NCBI GenBank assembly: GCA_041581935.1
Contig: JBFICP010000099.1
Span: 1 to 10,997 of the forward strand
Direction of reading: 5' to 3'
DNA: 10,997 nt
Source of the DNA: JAABYT01 sp041581935
Lineage (GTDB): Bacteria; Pseudomonadota; Gammaproteobacteria; HK1
This document shows positions 1 to 6,419 of the stretch, piece after piece. Within the stretch, counting starts at the first letter, position 1. Each line of letters begins with the position of its first letter. The notes under the pieces are model-generated. The model was given only the letters and a program-made list of their open reading frames with translations, searched no databases and was not told the origin of the DNA. Position numbers and translations under genes: made by a program.

Positions 1-543
1 GATCGGCTCGTGGTCGGCGTCGGCGCGGATATAGTCCTCACCGCTGAACATGCGTGGCAGAAACCGTCGGCCCCAACGATGGGATCCGGCCACGAACTCG
101 ACGCAGGTGTCCTCGGGAACCGGGTCCAGCGGAATCCACAGACTGCAGCTCTTGGTTGCGTCGACGCCGTAGTAGGGCTGATCGTGATGCCAGGGGGTGC
201 GCTCCTGGGTACCGGGCTCCTTGATCAGGACGTGCTCGTGAAAGAAGCGTGCATGACGGGAGCGCATCAGCTGACCGGCGATGGCGCCGGCGGGCGAATT
301 ACGTACGAAATCCTCGTACTCGGCAATGCGCTGCCAATTGCAATAGTCGCCGAAAAAGCGGCCGGATCCGCCCTCGGGCGTGTAGCCTTTCGTATAAGGG
401 CCCGGATCCGCCAGGTTGCGCTCGACACCGTGGCGAAGGCACTCCATCCAGTCGCCGAATACGCCGCGCAGCACGGCGACTCCGTGCTCCTGAAATTCAC
501 CGATGGTGGTGACGTCGACCGGCGGATTTGAAGTGGTGCCCAT
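1..543 (-). CDS. Phytanoyl-CoA dioxygenase (PhyH) family protein, 3' part missing
   Basis: The first 181 codons of a PhyH-type non-haem Fe(II)/2-oxoglutarate oxygenase are present; the C-terminal part lies outside the window. Directly visible is the metal-binding HxD motif in WHHDQPYY (His119 and Asp121), followed by a SLWIPLDPV strand and a VEFVAGSHRWG segment typical of the family. The second metal His and the 2-oxoglutarate Arg would be downstream and cannot be checked. The start at 543 is supported by a GAGG Shine-Dalgarno at 551-554 (minus strand), which overlaps the stop codon of the upstream aminotransferase gene. Only 4 bases separate the two genes, so they are almost surely co-transcribed and translationally coupled. 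The superfamily hydroxylates many small molecules, including phosphonates (PhnY, TmpA), osmolytes and lipids; the substrate here is not readable. Family call is firm, function open. Confidence 0.88.
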   Translation of the reverse strand, partial: MGTTSNPPVDVTTIGEFQEHGVAVLRGVFGDWMECLRHGVERNLADPGPYTKGYTPEGGSGRFFGDYCNWQRIAEYEDFVRNSPAGAIAGQLMRSRHARFFHEHVLIKEPGTQERTPWHHDQPYYGVDATKSCSLWIPLDPVPEDTCVEFVAGSHRWGRRFLPRMFSGEDYIRADADHEPI

Positions 544-547
544 GGCT

Positions 548-1708
548 TCACCTCTTCGTATCAATATACGTGACGATGCGCTGCAATGCTTCCGTCAATC
601 GCTGGTGTGACTGCGCGAAGCACAGCCGAAAGTGTTCTTCGTTACCCGGCCCGAACGTATAACCCGGCGCCACGCCGACGTCGTATTCCCTCAGTAGTCC
701 TTCGGCAAACGTGAGGCTCGAGCCCATGCCCGGAATGCGCGGAAAAGCGTAGAAGGCGCCTTCGGGCACCGCCAGCTCGACACGCGGGTGGCGGCCGAGG
801 ATCTCCATGACGAGATCTCTGGCGCCGGCGTACTGAGCGCACAGGGTTTTCACCAAGTCTTTACCGTCCTCGAGCGCGGCGATACCGGCGAACTGCACGA
901 TGCTCGGCGCGCCGGTGTTGAAACACTCGGAGAGCACAGCGATCTGTGTTGCATAACGCGCCGGCGCGACCATCCACCCCAGTCGCCATCCGGTCATGGC
1001 CCAGGCCTTGGAGAAGCCGTTGATGATTATCACCGGATCGTCGTCGTCGGCGAGCGTCATCAGCGAGGGCGCCACGTCACCGTCATAGACGTTGCGGTGA
1101 TAGACCTCGTCGGATATCAGCACGATTTCGCGTTCGCGGCAGAAGGCCAGCAGGCGCTCGAGGGTCGACTGCGGAATGATCCAGCCGGTTGGATTGCACG
1201 GGCTGTTGATATAGATGGCGTGCGTATCACGCCTGACTGCAGCAATAACGTCGTCGGCGTCGAGGCTCCAGCGTCCGTCGTTCATGCGCTGTCGAACGAA
1301 GCCGATATCGGCGCCCGTGGCGCGCAGGCTGTTCTCGATGTTCGGCCAGTTTGGGCTCACGATCAGTGCGTGCCGACCGGAGCCTACGGTCATCTGCGCG
1401 GCCAGCGTGATGCCCATCATGCTCGAGCCCGGCACCGAGATGCGCGCCGGATTGATGTCGGTGCCGTAAATTCGGTCGAGGTAGACCTTTATCGCATCGC
1501 GAAGCTCGACGCGTCCGCGGGTATGGGCATAAAAGGTGTGGCCCTCGTCGATGGCGCGCTTGCCCGCTTCGCGGATGAAATCGGCCGTCACGCGATCGCC
1601 CTCGCCGATCCACAGCGGTATCACGCGCGGGTCGGTGAAGCGTGGCAGGGCGATCTTGGCGATGCCGCTCGGCTCCAGGTGCTCGATCTCGGGGCGTAGA
1701 AGGCTCAT
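548..1708 (-). CDS. Class I/II pyridoxal-phosphate aminotransferase
   Basis: A full-length (386 aa) fold-type I aminotransferase of the aspartate aminotransferase superfamily. Seen in the protein: the NPTG motif at 172-175, the SDEVY cofactor motif with Asp200, the Schiff-base lysine Lys234 within NGFSKAWAMTGWRLGW, and the substrate-carboxylate Arg361 in HFRLCFA. It should move an amino group from an amino acid to a 2-oxo acid in the cytoplasm. The donor/acceptor pair cannot be named: AspC-like, N-succinyl-DAP and methionine aminotransferases share these motifs. It is not the class V type used by PhnW. The gene sits 9 bases after acpH and 4 bases before the PhyH dioxygenase gene, so an operon with the dioxygenase is likely. 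The start ATG at 1708 has no clear Shine-Dalgarno, so translation may depend on coupling to acpH. Confidence 0.93.
   Translation of the reverse strand: MSLLRPEIEHLEPSGIAKIALPRFTDPRVIPLWIGEGDRVTADFIREAGKRAIDEGHTFYAHTRGRVELRDAIKVYLDRIYGTDINPARISVPGSSMMGITLAAQMTVGSGRHALIVSPNWPNIENSLRATGADIGFVRQRMNDGRWSLDADDVIAAVRRDTHAIYINSPCNPTGWIIPQSTLERLLAFCREREIVLISDEVYHRNVYDGDVAPSLMTLADDDDPVIIINGFSKAWAMTGWRLGWMVAPARYATQIAVLSECFNTGAPSIVQFAGIAALEDGKDLVKTLCAQYAGARDLVMEILGRHPRVELAVPEGAFYAFPRIPGMGSSLTFAEGLLREYDVGVAPGYTFGPGNEEHFRLCFAQSHQRLTEALQRIVTYIDTKR
551..554 (-). promoter_or_regulatory. Ribosome binding site of the PhyH gene
   Basis: GAGG on the minus strand, 7 bases before the ATG at 543 and directly abutting the TGA of the aminotransferase gene. 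The site decides the dioxygenase start and implies translational coupling: ribosomes ending the aminotransferase stop on top of it. Confidence 0.7.
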
Positions 1709-1717
1709 GAGGGCAAT

Positions 1718-2323
1718 CTAATCAGTCCCCTGCTCGTGAACAAGCGCCGATTGAATTTTCCGAGCGTGAGCCTGCAGGTCGGGGAAGAACCGCCGGAAGT
1801 CGTTTTCGAGCGCCGTGTAGTGGACCTCGATTTCCGCGAGCGCCCCTGCAAGGTGATTACGGCGTTGGATGCGACGTGCGATGCCGTCGAGCGCGCGTCC
1901 CACGTGTTCGAGCTCGGCGTAGGAGCCCAGCCAATCATCGGCGATCATGTGCGGCGCGATTCCACGCAGACGGCCGGGGAGGTCGTCGCGGTGCTCGCGC
2001 AGGATAGCGTAAACGCGTCCGGTGAAGTCGCCGAGTCTCTCGTTGGAGTAGTCCGCCCAGTCCCTACACAGGAAGTGGTCGTAACAGACATCGATGATGA
2101 TGCCTGCATAGCGGCGCCGCTCCCTGCCGATGCGATTGCGGCTCTCGAGATGCCGCGGGTGCGCGTCGGTGAAGCTGTCGATAGCGCGGTGTAGCGCGAT
2201 ACCCCGGCGTACGGTTTGCGTGTGCCTGTTGCCCAACGGACCCTTGACGAAATCGCCGAGTAGGCTGCCGAGAAGCCCTTCGCGGGATTGCTCGGCGAGA
2301 TACAGGTGCGCCAGATAATTCAT
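1718..2323 (-). CDS. acpH: Acyl carrier protein phosphodiesterase (AcpH, DUF479 family)
   Basis: The 201-aa protein matches the AcpH (formerly YajB) family along its length; the E. coli enzyme is about 193 aa. Family landmarks seen are the N-terminal MNYLAHLYLA, LLGDFVKG (21-28), GIALHRAIDSFTD (41-53), DVCYDHFL (78-85) and a C-terminal HYTALENDFRRFFP stretch. The known reaction is hydrolysis of holo-ACP to apo-ACP plus 4'-phosphopantetheine in the cytoplasm. It is the first gene of a leftward set with the aminotransferase and dioxygenase, although no metabolic link to them is evident. No Shine-Dalgarno precedes the ATG. A TACAAT -10-like box (2332-2337) lies so close that the mRNA may be leaderless. 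Function is inferred from family resemblance; confidence in the family is high. Confidence 0.9.
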   Translation of the reverse strand: MNYLAHLYLAEQSREGLLGSLLGDFVKGPLGNRHTQTVRRGIALHRAIDSFTDAHPRHLESRNRIGRERRRYAGIIIDVCYDHFLCRDWADYSNERLGDFTGRVYAILREHRDDLPGRLRGIAPHMIADDWLGSYAELEHVGRALDGIARRIQRRNHLAGALAEIEVHYTALENDFRRFFPDLQAHARKIQSALVHEQGTD

Positions 2324-2331
2324 TTCGCACT

Positions 2332-2337
2332 ATTGTA
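2332..2337 (-). promoter_or_regulatory. Possible -10 box for acpH
   Basis: TACAAT on the minus strand matches 5 of 6 positions of the sigma-70 -10 consensus and ends 8 bases before the acpH ATG. Transcription would start about 2 bases upstream of the start codon. No good -35 element is seen 16-18 bases further upstream, so this is tentative. Confidence 0.3.
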
Positions 2338-2413
2338 GAGCTTCCCCGCAGCTCATTTGTACACCACAACGCGCGCTTACCGGCGCTCGAGCCCCGTTGC
2401 GAGATTTCTCGAA

Positions 2414-2441
2414 TTGACACTTTGGGCGAGGCGTCAATACC
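2414..2441 (+). promoter_or_regulatory. Possible promoter of the FAH-family gene
   Basis: An exact -35 TTGACA at 2414-2419, then a weak -10 (AATACC, 2436-2441) at 16-base spacing. Transcription would begin near 2448, essentially at the ATG at 2449, giving a leaderless mRNA. The -10 matches only 3 of 6 positions, so this is a candidate only. Confidence 0.3.
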
Positions 2442-2448
2442 ATCGCGC

Positions 2449-3141
2449 ATGAGCAGCGAATTCGTTATTCCGGCTCCGGAGATTCCGAGCGTCGCCGTGC
2501 GCGGCAGCGATCGGCGTTTTCCGGTCCATCGCATCTACTGCGTGGGTCGGAACTACGCCGCCCACGCGATCGAGATGGGGCACGATCCCGATCGCGAGCC
2601 GCCGTTTTTCTTCCAGAAGAATCCGGATACGTTGCTCGCGAGCGGCAGCGAGTTTCCGTATCCCGACAAGACCGAGGACGTTCACTACGAGCTCGAGCTG
2701 GTCGTGGCGCTCAAGTCCGGAGGAAAGATCATTTCGGAGGCTGACGCGCTCGATTGCGTTTACGGCTACGCCGTCGGGCTGGACATGACGCGGCGGGATC
2801 TTCAGGGCGAGGCGAAGAAGATGGGACGTCCGTGGGAGATTGGCAAGGCATTCGATTATTCGGCGCCGTGCTCGGAGATTGTACCCGTCGAGGCCATCGG
2901 GCATCCCGACTCCGGTGCGGTGTGGCTGAGAGTGAACGGCGTGCGCCGCCAGAACGGGAATCTCAACCAGATGATCTGGAAGGTGCCCGAGATCATCGCC
3001 TACCTCTCCGGTCTGTTTACGCTTGCCGCCGGAGATCTCATCTATACCGGCACACCGGCCGGTGTCGGAGCGACCGTTCGCGGTGACGCGTTGCACGGTG
3101 GTGTCGAAGGCGTGGGTGAGATCGAGATAACCGTGGTCTGA
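2449..3141 (+). CDS. Fumarylacetoacetate hydrolase (FAH) family protein
   Basis: A 230-aa single-domain FAH-family enzyme. The N-terminal RIYCVGRNYAAHAIEMG (28-44) and the metal-binding acids Glu81 and Glu83 in HYELELVVAL and Asp112 in GLDMTRRD are visible, as is the closing LIYTGTPAGVG motif (197-207). Relatives of this size act in the cytoplasm on 2-oxo or 1,3-diketo acids, for example fumarylpyruvate hydrolase of gentisate breakdown or the oxaloacetate decarboxylase FAHD1. Which one applies cannot be told, since no aromatic ring-cleavage gene is nearby. A TTG codon at 2422 would extend the protein by 9 residues. I prefer ATG 2449 because family members begin close to this point and the exact TTGACA at 2414-2419 looks like a -35, which would leave the TTG outside the mRNA. 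It is divergent from acpH. Confidence 0.9.
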   Translation: MSSEFVIPAPEIPSVAVRGSDRRFPVHRIYCVGRNYAAHAIEMGHDPDREPPFFFQKNPDTLLASGSEFPYPDKTEDVHYELELVVALKSGGKIISEADALDCVYGYAVGLDMTRRDLQGEAKKMGRPWEIGKAFDYSAPCSEIVPVEAIGHPDSGAVWLRVNGVRRQNGNLNQMIWKVPEIIAYLSGLFTLAAGDLIYTGTPAGVGATVRGDALHGGVEGVGEIEITVV

Positions 3142-3355
3142 ACGACGGCTTCGGATGCCGGTCGCGGTGGGCAAGATGGTGCCGGCCGGCAAGTGGGACG
3201 AGCAGGTAGTACACGCTCAATCCCGACCCTGGTACCCTGCTGCTCTGGCATGCCTCGCTCGATACGTGGTACATCCGAATGAGTCCGACGCGGTCCGCAT
3301 CGGCTTCAGTGTCGTGCTCGGGCGGGCCACTGATTGTGCGACCGACGATTGAGCG
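3142..3355. other. Intergenic stretch without a recognisable gene
   Basis: About 214 bases between the FAH gene and the Sel1 gene. A 65-codon open frame (3155-3352) crosses it but has no Shine-Dalgarno and no family resemblance I recognise. A weak CGGC/GCCG hairpin (3146-3160) follows the FAH stop but has no T-run. No clear promoter for the Sel1 gene was found. Confidence 0.4.
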
Positions 3356-4063
3356 ATGAAAGTCGACGAAGTTTTGATACTCGCCCTGCTCGTGCTCGCG
3401 AGCGTCGTCGCGACTGCCTCGGTGCGCGGTGCCGACTACGATGCTGCCCTGAATGCCGCCAACAAGCGCGATTACGTGGCCGCGGCCCAGGAATTCCAGC
3501 GGCTCGCCGAAGAGGGCGATCCCCGCGGCGAGAACGGGCTCGGCGTGCTGCACGCCAATGGCCTGGGTGTTCGAAAAGACGAGGCGCTGGCGGCGCAATG
3601 GTTCGAGAAGGCTGCCGGGAAGGGCTACAAGGCGGCGCAGAACAATCTCGGCGAACTGTATCTCGCGGGGCGCGGCGTCGCCCAGGACTACGCCGCCGCC
3701 GAGAAATGGTTCCGTAAGGCGGCCGCCCAGGGCGACAGCGACGCCCAGAAGAATCTGGGGATCTTGTATTCCGCCGGGCTCGGCGTCGAGAAGGACTACG
3801 CCGTGGCCATGGACTGGTTCCAGCGCTCGGCAAAGCAGGGCAACGCCGCCGGGCAGGCCAACGTCGGACACCTGTTTCGCACCGGCGACGGCGTCGGCCG
3901 GGACTATCTGATGGCCTACGCCTGGTACGGGGTGGCGGCGGCCGGTGGCTATCCGGGCGCCCCGCGATACCGGGACACGGTGGCGCAGTATCTCACCAGC
4001 GACGAGCTCGACGCGGGGCGCGATCTGGCCCGGGAGCTGTTCATCAAATACGGGAGCAAATGA
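3356..4063 (+). CDS. Secreted Sel1-like repeat (TPR-like) protein
   Basis: A 235-aa protein with a hydrophobic N-terminus (residues 7-22) and a plausible signal-peptidase site after VRGA (residue 26), followed by about four Sel1-like repeats of 36 residues (roughly 57-92, 93-128, 129-164, 165-199). Repeats show the pattern A..NLG.LY..G.GV..DY..A..WF.KAA.QG. A degenerate helical pair precedes them. Sel1 repeats form a solenoid used for protein-protein contacts, often in the periplasm; no enzyme activity is expected. An in-frame TGA at 3350-3352 makes ATG 3356 the first possible ATG; its Shine-Dalgarno is weak. The n-region (MKVDE) is unusually acidic for a signal peptide, so export is likely but not certain. 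It ends 96 bases before the ABC-transporter gene on the same strand; a functional link is not shown. Confidence 0.88.
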   Translation: MKVDEVLILALLVLASVVATASVRGADYDAALNAANKRDYVAAAQEFQRLAEEGDPRGENGLGVLHANGLGVRKDEALAAQWFEKAAGKGYKAAQNNLGELYLAGRGVAQDYAAAEKWFRKAAAQGDSDAQKNLGILYSAGLGVEKDYAVAMDWFQRSAKQGNAAGQANVGHLFRTGDGVGRDYLMAYAWYGVAAAGGYPGAPRYRDTVAQYLTSDELDAGRDLARELFIKYGSK

Positions 4064-4092
4064 CAGCCACATGGCCTATAGTGGCCGGCGAA

Positions 4093-4110
4093 CCGGGCCG
4101 GGTGGTCCGG
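4093..4110 (+). promoter_or_regulatory. Leader hairpin before the binding-protein gene
   Basis: CCGGGCC (4093-4099) pairs with GGTCCGG (4104-4110) through seven pairs, one of them G-U, around a 4-base loop. No T-run follows, so it is not an intrinsic terminator. It may be mRNA leader structure or a stabilising 3' end for the Sel1 message. Confidence 0.35.
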
Positions 4111-4145
4111 AAGGCCGGATGAGGCAATAACAACATCCTCTAGAG

Positions 4146-4150
4146 GGAGG
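4146..4150 (+). promoter_or_regulatory. Strong ribosome binding site of the binding-protein gene
   Basis: GGAGG, 9 bases before ATG 4160, within GAGGGAGG. It is flanked by the palindrome CCTCTAGAGG (4137-4146); the CCTC half at 4137-4140 could alternatively pair with GAGG at 4147-4150 and mask the site. Confidence 0.7.
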
Positions 4151-4159
4151 TTTATTACG

Positions 4160-5200
4160 ATGCAACACTTTTCGCTGACACGCCGCTGCGCCGGTTGGGC
4201 CATCGGCAGCGTTCTCGCGACGCTGTTCGCGGTCTCCACGGCCTGGGCGGACACCCTGACCGTCTACACCGCGGTCGAGGCCGAGGACCTCAAGAAGTAC
4301 GCTCAACGCTTCAACGAGGACCATCCGGATATCGAGATCAAGTGGGTGCGGGACTCCACCGGAATCGTCACCGCCAAGCTGCTGGCCGAGAAGGACAACC
4401 CCAAGGCGGACGTCATCTGGGGACTGGCCGCCACCAGCCTGCTGCTGATGAAAAAGGAAGGCATGCTGCACGCGTATTCGCCGGTGGGTCTCGAGAGGCT
4501 GGATCCCAAATTTCGTGACAAGTCCGACCCGCCCTACTGGACGGGCATGGATGCGTGGGTGGCCGCCATCTGCTTCAACACGGTGGAGGCCAAGAAGCAC
4601 GGCCTGACACCGCCCAAATCCTGGAAGGATTTGACCGACTCTCAGTATAAGGGCCATATCGCCATGCCCAATCCGAACTCCTCGGGCACCGGCTTCCTGG
4701 ACGTCTCCAGCTGGCTGCAGATGTTCGGTGAGAACGACGGCTGGGCCTTCATGGATGCACTGCACGAGAATATCGATCACTACACGCATTCCGGGTCCAA
4801 GCCCTGCAAGCAGGCGGCCCGGGGTGAGGTTGCCATCGGCATCTCGTTTGCGTTCCGTGGCGCCAAGTCCAAGGCCGAGGGCGCGCCGCTGGAGATCATC
4901 ATCCCCAGCGAGGGCATCGGCTGGGATATGGAGGCCACGGCCATCGTCAAGGGCACAAAGAATCTGAAGGCGGCCCAGACGCTGGTTGACTGGTCGGTCT
5001 CGGAGAAGGCAAACAGGATGTACAACGAGGGCTACGCCGTCGTTGCCATTCCGGAGCTCGCCAAGGAAGTTCCGCACTTCCCGCCGGGCATCATCAATGC
5101 CATGTATAACAACGATTTCGAGTGGGCTGCTGCGAATCGCAAGCGCATCCTGAAAGAGTGGCAGGGTCGCTACGACTCCAAGTCGGAGCCGAAGAGCTAG
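4160..5200 (+). CDS. phnS2: 2-aminoethylphosphonate-type ABC transporter, periplasmic substrate-binding protein
   Basis: A 346-aa periplasmic binding protein of the family annotated as putative 2-aminoethylphosphonate (AEP) binding protein (PhnS2, also AepX). A Sec signal peptide occupies residues 1-30, with two arginines, a hydrophobic core and cleavage after STAWA. Family stretches recognised from memory are TVYTAVEAEDLKKY (34-47), IKWVRDSTGIVTAKLLAEKDNP (60-81), MPNPNSSGTGFLDVSSWLQ (169-187) and HYTHSGSKPCK (207-217). The fold is related to iron-binding FbpA/AfuA proteins, but I do not see the adjacent tyrosine pair that holds iron. It should capture its ligand in the periplasm and pass it to the permease encoded downstream. 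A strong terminator after the gene suggests extra copies relative to the ATPase. AEP as ligand is inferred from family only; no phnW, phnX or phnZ gene is visible. Confidence 0.9.
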   Translation: MQHFSLTRRCAGWAIGSVLATLFAVSTAWADTLTVYTAVEAEDLKKYAQRFNEDHPDIEIKWVRDSTGIVTAKLLAEKDNPKADVIWGLAATSLLLMKKEGMLHAYSPVGLERLDPKFRDKSDPPYWTGMDAWVAAICFNTVEAKKHGLTPPKSWKDLTDSQYKGHIAMPNPNSSGTGFLDVSSWLQMFGENDGWAFMDALHENIDHYTHSGSKPCKQAARGEVAIGISFAFRGAKSKAEGAPLEIIIPSEGIGWDMEATAIVKGTKNLKAAQTLVDWSVSEKANRMYNEGYAVVAIPELAKEVPHFPPGIINAMYNNDFEWAAANRKRILKEWQGRYDSKSEPKS

Positions 5201-5217
5201 TCTCGAATCACGCCACG

Positions 5218-5261
5218 GCCGGTTGTGGCGCCTCCCGGCGCCGCAACCGGCTTTTCTTTTT
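5218..5261 (+). terminator. Strong intrinsic terminator inside the transporter operon
   Basis: GCCGGTTG (5218-5225) pairs with CAACCGGC (5244-5251), a T-G pair continues the stem, and GGCGCC (5227-5232) pairs with GGCGCC (5237-5242), giving 15 pairs around the 4-base loop TCCC. TTTTCTTTTT follows at 5252-5261. It lies 17 bases after the binding-protein stop and 51 before the ATPase start, so it probably ends most transcripts and raises the ratio of binding protein to membrane complex. Confidence 0.9.
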
Positions 5262-5300
5262 CATTCCCGGCGTTACCATGGACCCTGATAAGAACAATTC

Positions 5301-5306
5301 AGGGGG
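5301..5306 (+). promoter_or_regulatory. Ribosome binding site of the ATPase gene
   Basis: AGGGGG, 6 bases upstream of ATG 5313. It supports this start, which leaves about a dozen residues before the conserved ABC fold. Confidence 0.55.
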
Positions 5307-5312
5307 TCGGCC

Positions 5313-6419
5313 ATGGGTGAGGGTCAGCAGGCGGAGGGCCAGCCCTATCTGCGCATCTCGGGGTTGACCAAGATGTTCGGCCCGTTCACGGCGCTGAAGG
5401 ACATTTCCCTGGAGATCTACGAGGGGGAATTCGTCTGCTTTCTGGGGCCTTCGGGCTGCGGCAAGACCACGCTGCTGCGGGCCATCGCCGGCCTCGATAT
5501 CCAGACCACCGGTCGGGTCGAGCAGGCCGGAGTCGATATTTCCGCATTGCCGCCCTCCGAGCGGGACTTCGGCATCGTGTTCCAGTCCTATGCCCTGTTC
5601 CCGAACATGTCGGTGGCGAAGAACATCGCCTACGGGCTCGAGAACCGCAAGACGTCCAAGGCCGATATCCGTCGCCGCGTCGACGAGCTGCTCGAGCTGG
5701 TGGGCCTGCCCGAGCAGGGCGACAAGTATCCCGCCCAGCTCTCCGGCGGCCAGCAGCAGCGTATCGCGCTCGCTCGCGCCATCGCCGTGTCGCCCGGTCT
5801 GCTGCTGCTCGACGAGCCGCTTTCGGCCCTCGATGCCAAGGTGCGCGTGCACCTGCGCCACGAGGTCAAGGCGCTTCAGCGCCGTCTCGGCATCACCACG
5901 GTCATGGTGACCCACGATCAGGAAGAGGCGCTCACCATGGCGGACCGGATCGTGGTCATGGATCACGGCCGGATCGAGCAAATCGGCACGCCTCTGGAGA
6001 TCTACCGCGAGCCGCGCACCTCGTTCGTGGCGGATTTCATCGGCACCATGAACTTCGTGCCGGGCACCATCTGCGGTCCGGGCGCAGTGCGTTTCGGTGA
6101 GCTCGAGCTCGCCTGCGATACCGACGGCTTGGCGGAAGGGGCCGTGGTGACCGTCGCCGTGCGGCCCGAGGACATCGTCGTCCAGGGGGTCAGTGCCGGC
6201 GAGGAGAACGCGTACGAGGCGCGCATTTGCAGCCTCGAGTTCCTCGGCTCGTTCGTGCGCGCCGAGCTGATATCCGATGTGACCGGCGACGAGTCCGTTC
6301 GCGCCGATTTGTCCATCAATCTCATGAGGCATCAGGGCATTGCCGAGGGTGACGCGGTAATGGTGCGCATGCCGCGGGAGCGCATTCTCGTCTATCCCGG
6401 TACCGTGAGCCATGAGTGA
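5313..6419 (+). CDS. phnT2: 2-aminoethylphosphonate-type ABC transporter, ATP-binding protein
   Basis: A 368-aa ABC ATPase of the spermidine/iron/phosphonate (PotA/FbpC-like) class, matching the putative AEP transporter ATPase PhnT2. All motifs are intact: Walker A GPSGCGKTT (45-53), Q-loop Gln91, signature LSGGQQQR (143-150), Walker B LLLLDEP (163-169), D-loop SALD (171-174) and H-loop His201. The C-terminal part from about residue 245, with VAVRPEDIVV (281-290), is a TOBE-like regulatory domain. The protein sits on the cytoplasmic face and drives import through the permease. The last 8 bases overlap the permease start, so translation is coupled. Specificity is inferred from the operon and from the binding protein; the ATPase alone would not tell AEP from iron or polyamine systems. 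Confidence 0.92.
   Translation: MGEGQQAEGQPYLRISGLTKMFGPFTALKDISLEIYEGEFVCFLGPSGCGKTTLLRAIAGLDIQTTGRVEQAGVDISALPPSERDFGIVFQSYALFPNMSVAKNIAYGLENRKTSKADIRRRVDELLELVGLPEQGDKYPAQLSGGQQQRIALARAIAVSPGLLLLDEPLSALDAKVRVHLRHEVKALQRRLGITTVMVTHDQEEALTMADRIVVMDHGRIEQIGTPLEIYREPRTSFVADFIGTMNFVPGTICGPGAVRFGELELACDTDGLAEGAVVTVAVRPEDIVVQGVSAGEENAYEARICSLEFLGSFVRAELISDVTGDESVRADLSINLMRHQGIAEGDAVMVRMPRERILVYPGTVSHE

Larger units (their letters stand above)
2324..2448. other. Divergent intergenic region, acpH / FAH hydrolase
   Basis: About 125 bases holding the promoters of two divergent genes. It contains a -10-like TACAAT facing acpH (2332-2337), a perfect inverted repeat CGAGA-TT-TCTCG (2400-2411), and an exact TTGACA (2414-2419) facing the FAH gene. 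The inverted repeat ends 2 bases before the -35 and could be an operator. No convincing Shine-Dalgarno is seen for either gene. Confidence 0.5.

Noticed and set aside
788..1699. Open frame on the plus strand opposite the aminotransferase gene
   Set aside because: Mirror of a clearly conserved aminotransferase; no Shine-Dalgarno or domain.
3155..3352. 65-codon open frame between the FAH and Sel1 genes
   Set aside because: No Shine-Dalgarno and no recognisable homology; too short to support without comparison.
4061..4067. Pho-box half site (ATGACAG, reverse of CTGTCAT) before the binding-protein gene
   Set aside because: Only one half site is present; no second copy at 11-base spacing, and it overlaps the Sel1 stop codon.
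3038..4072. Long open frame on the minus strand opposite the Sel1 gene
   Set aside because: Opposite a clear repeat protein in GC-rich DNA, where antisense frames stay open by codon bias; its translation shows no recognisable domain.
4077..4082. TATAGT as a -10 box for the transporter operon
   Set aside because: No acceptable -35 at 16-18 bases upstream; too weak to list as a promoter.
4160..5200. Iron(III)-binding FbpA-type protein
   Set aside because: Same fold, but the adjacent iron-binding tyrosines are not seen, and the THSGSKPCK and NPNSSGTGFLDV stretches match the aminoethylphosphonate family instead.
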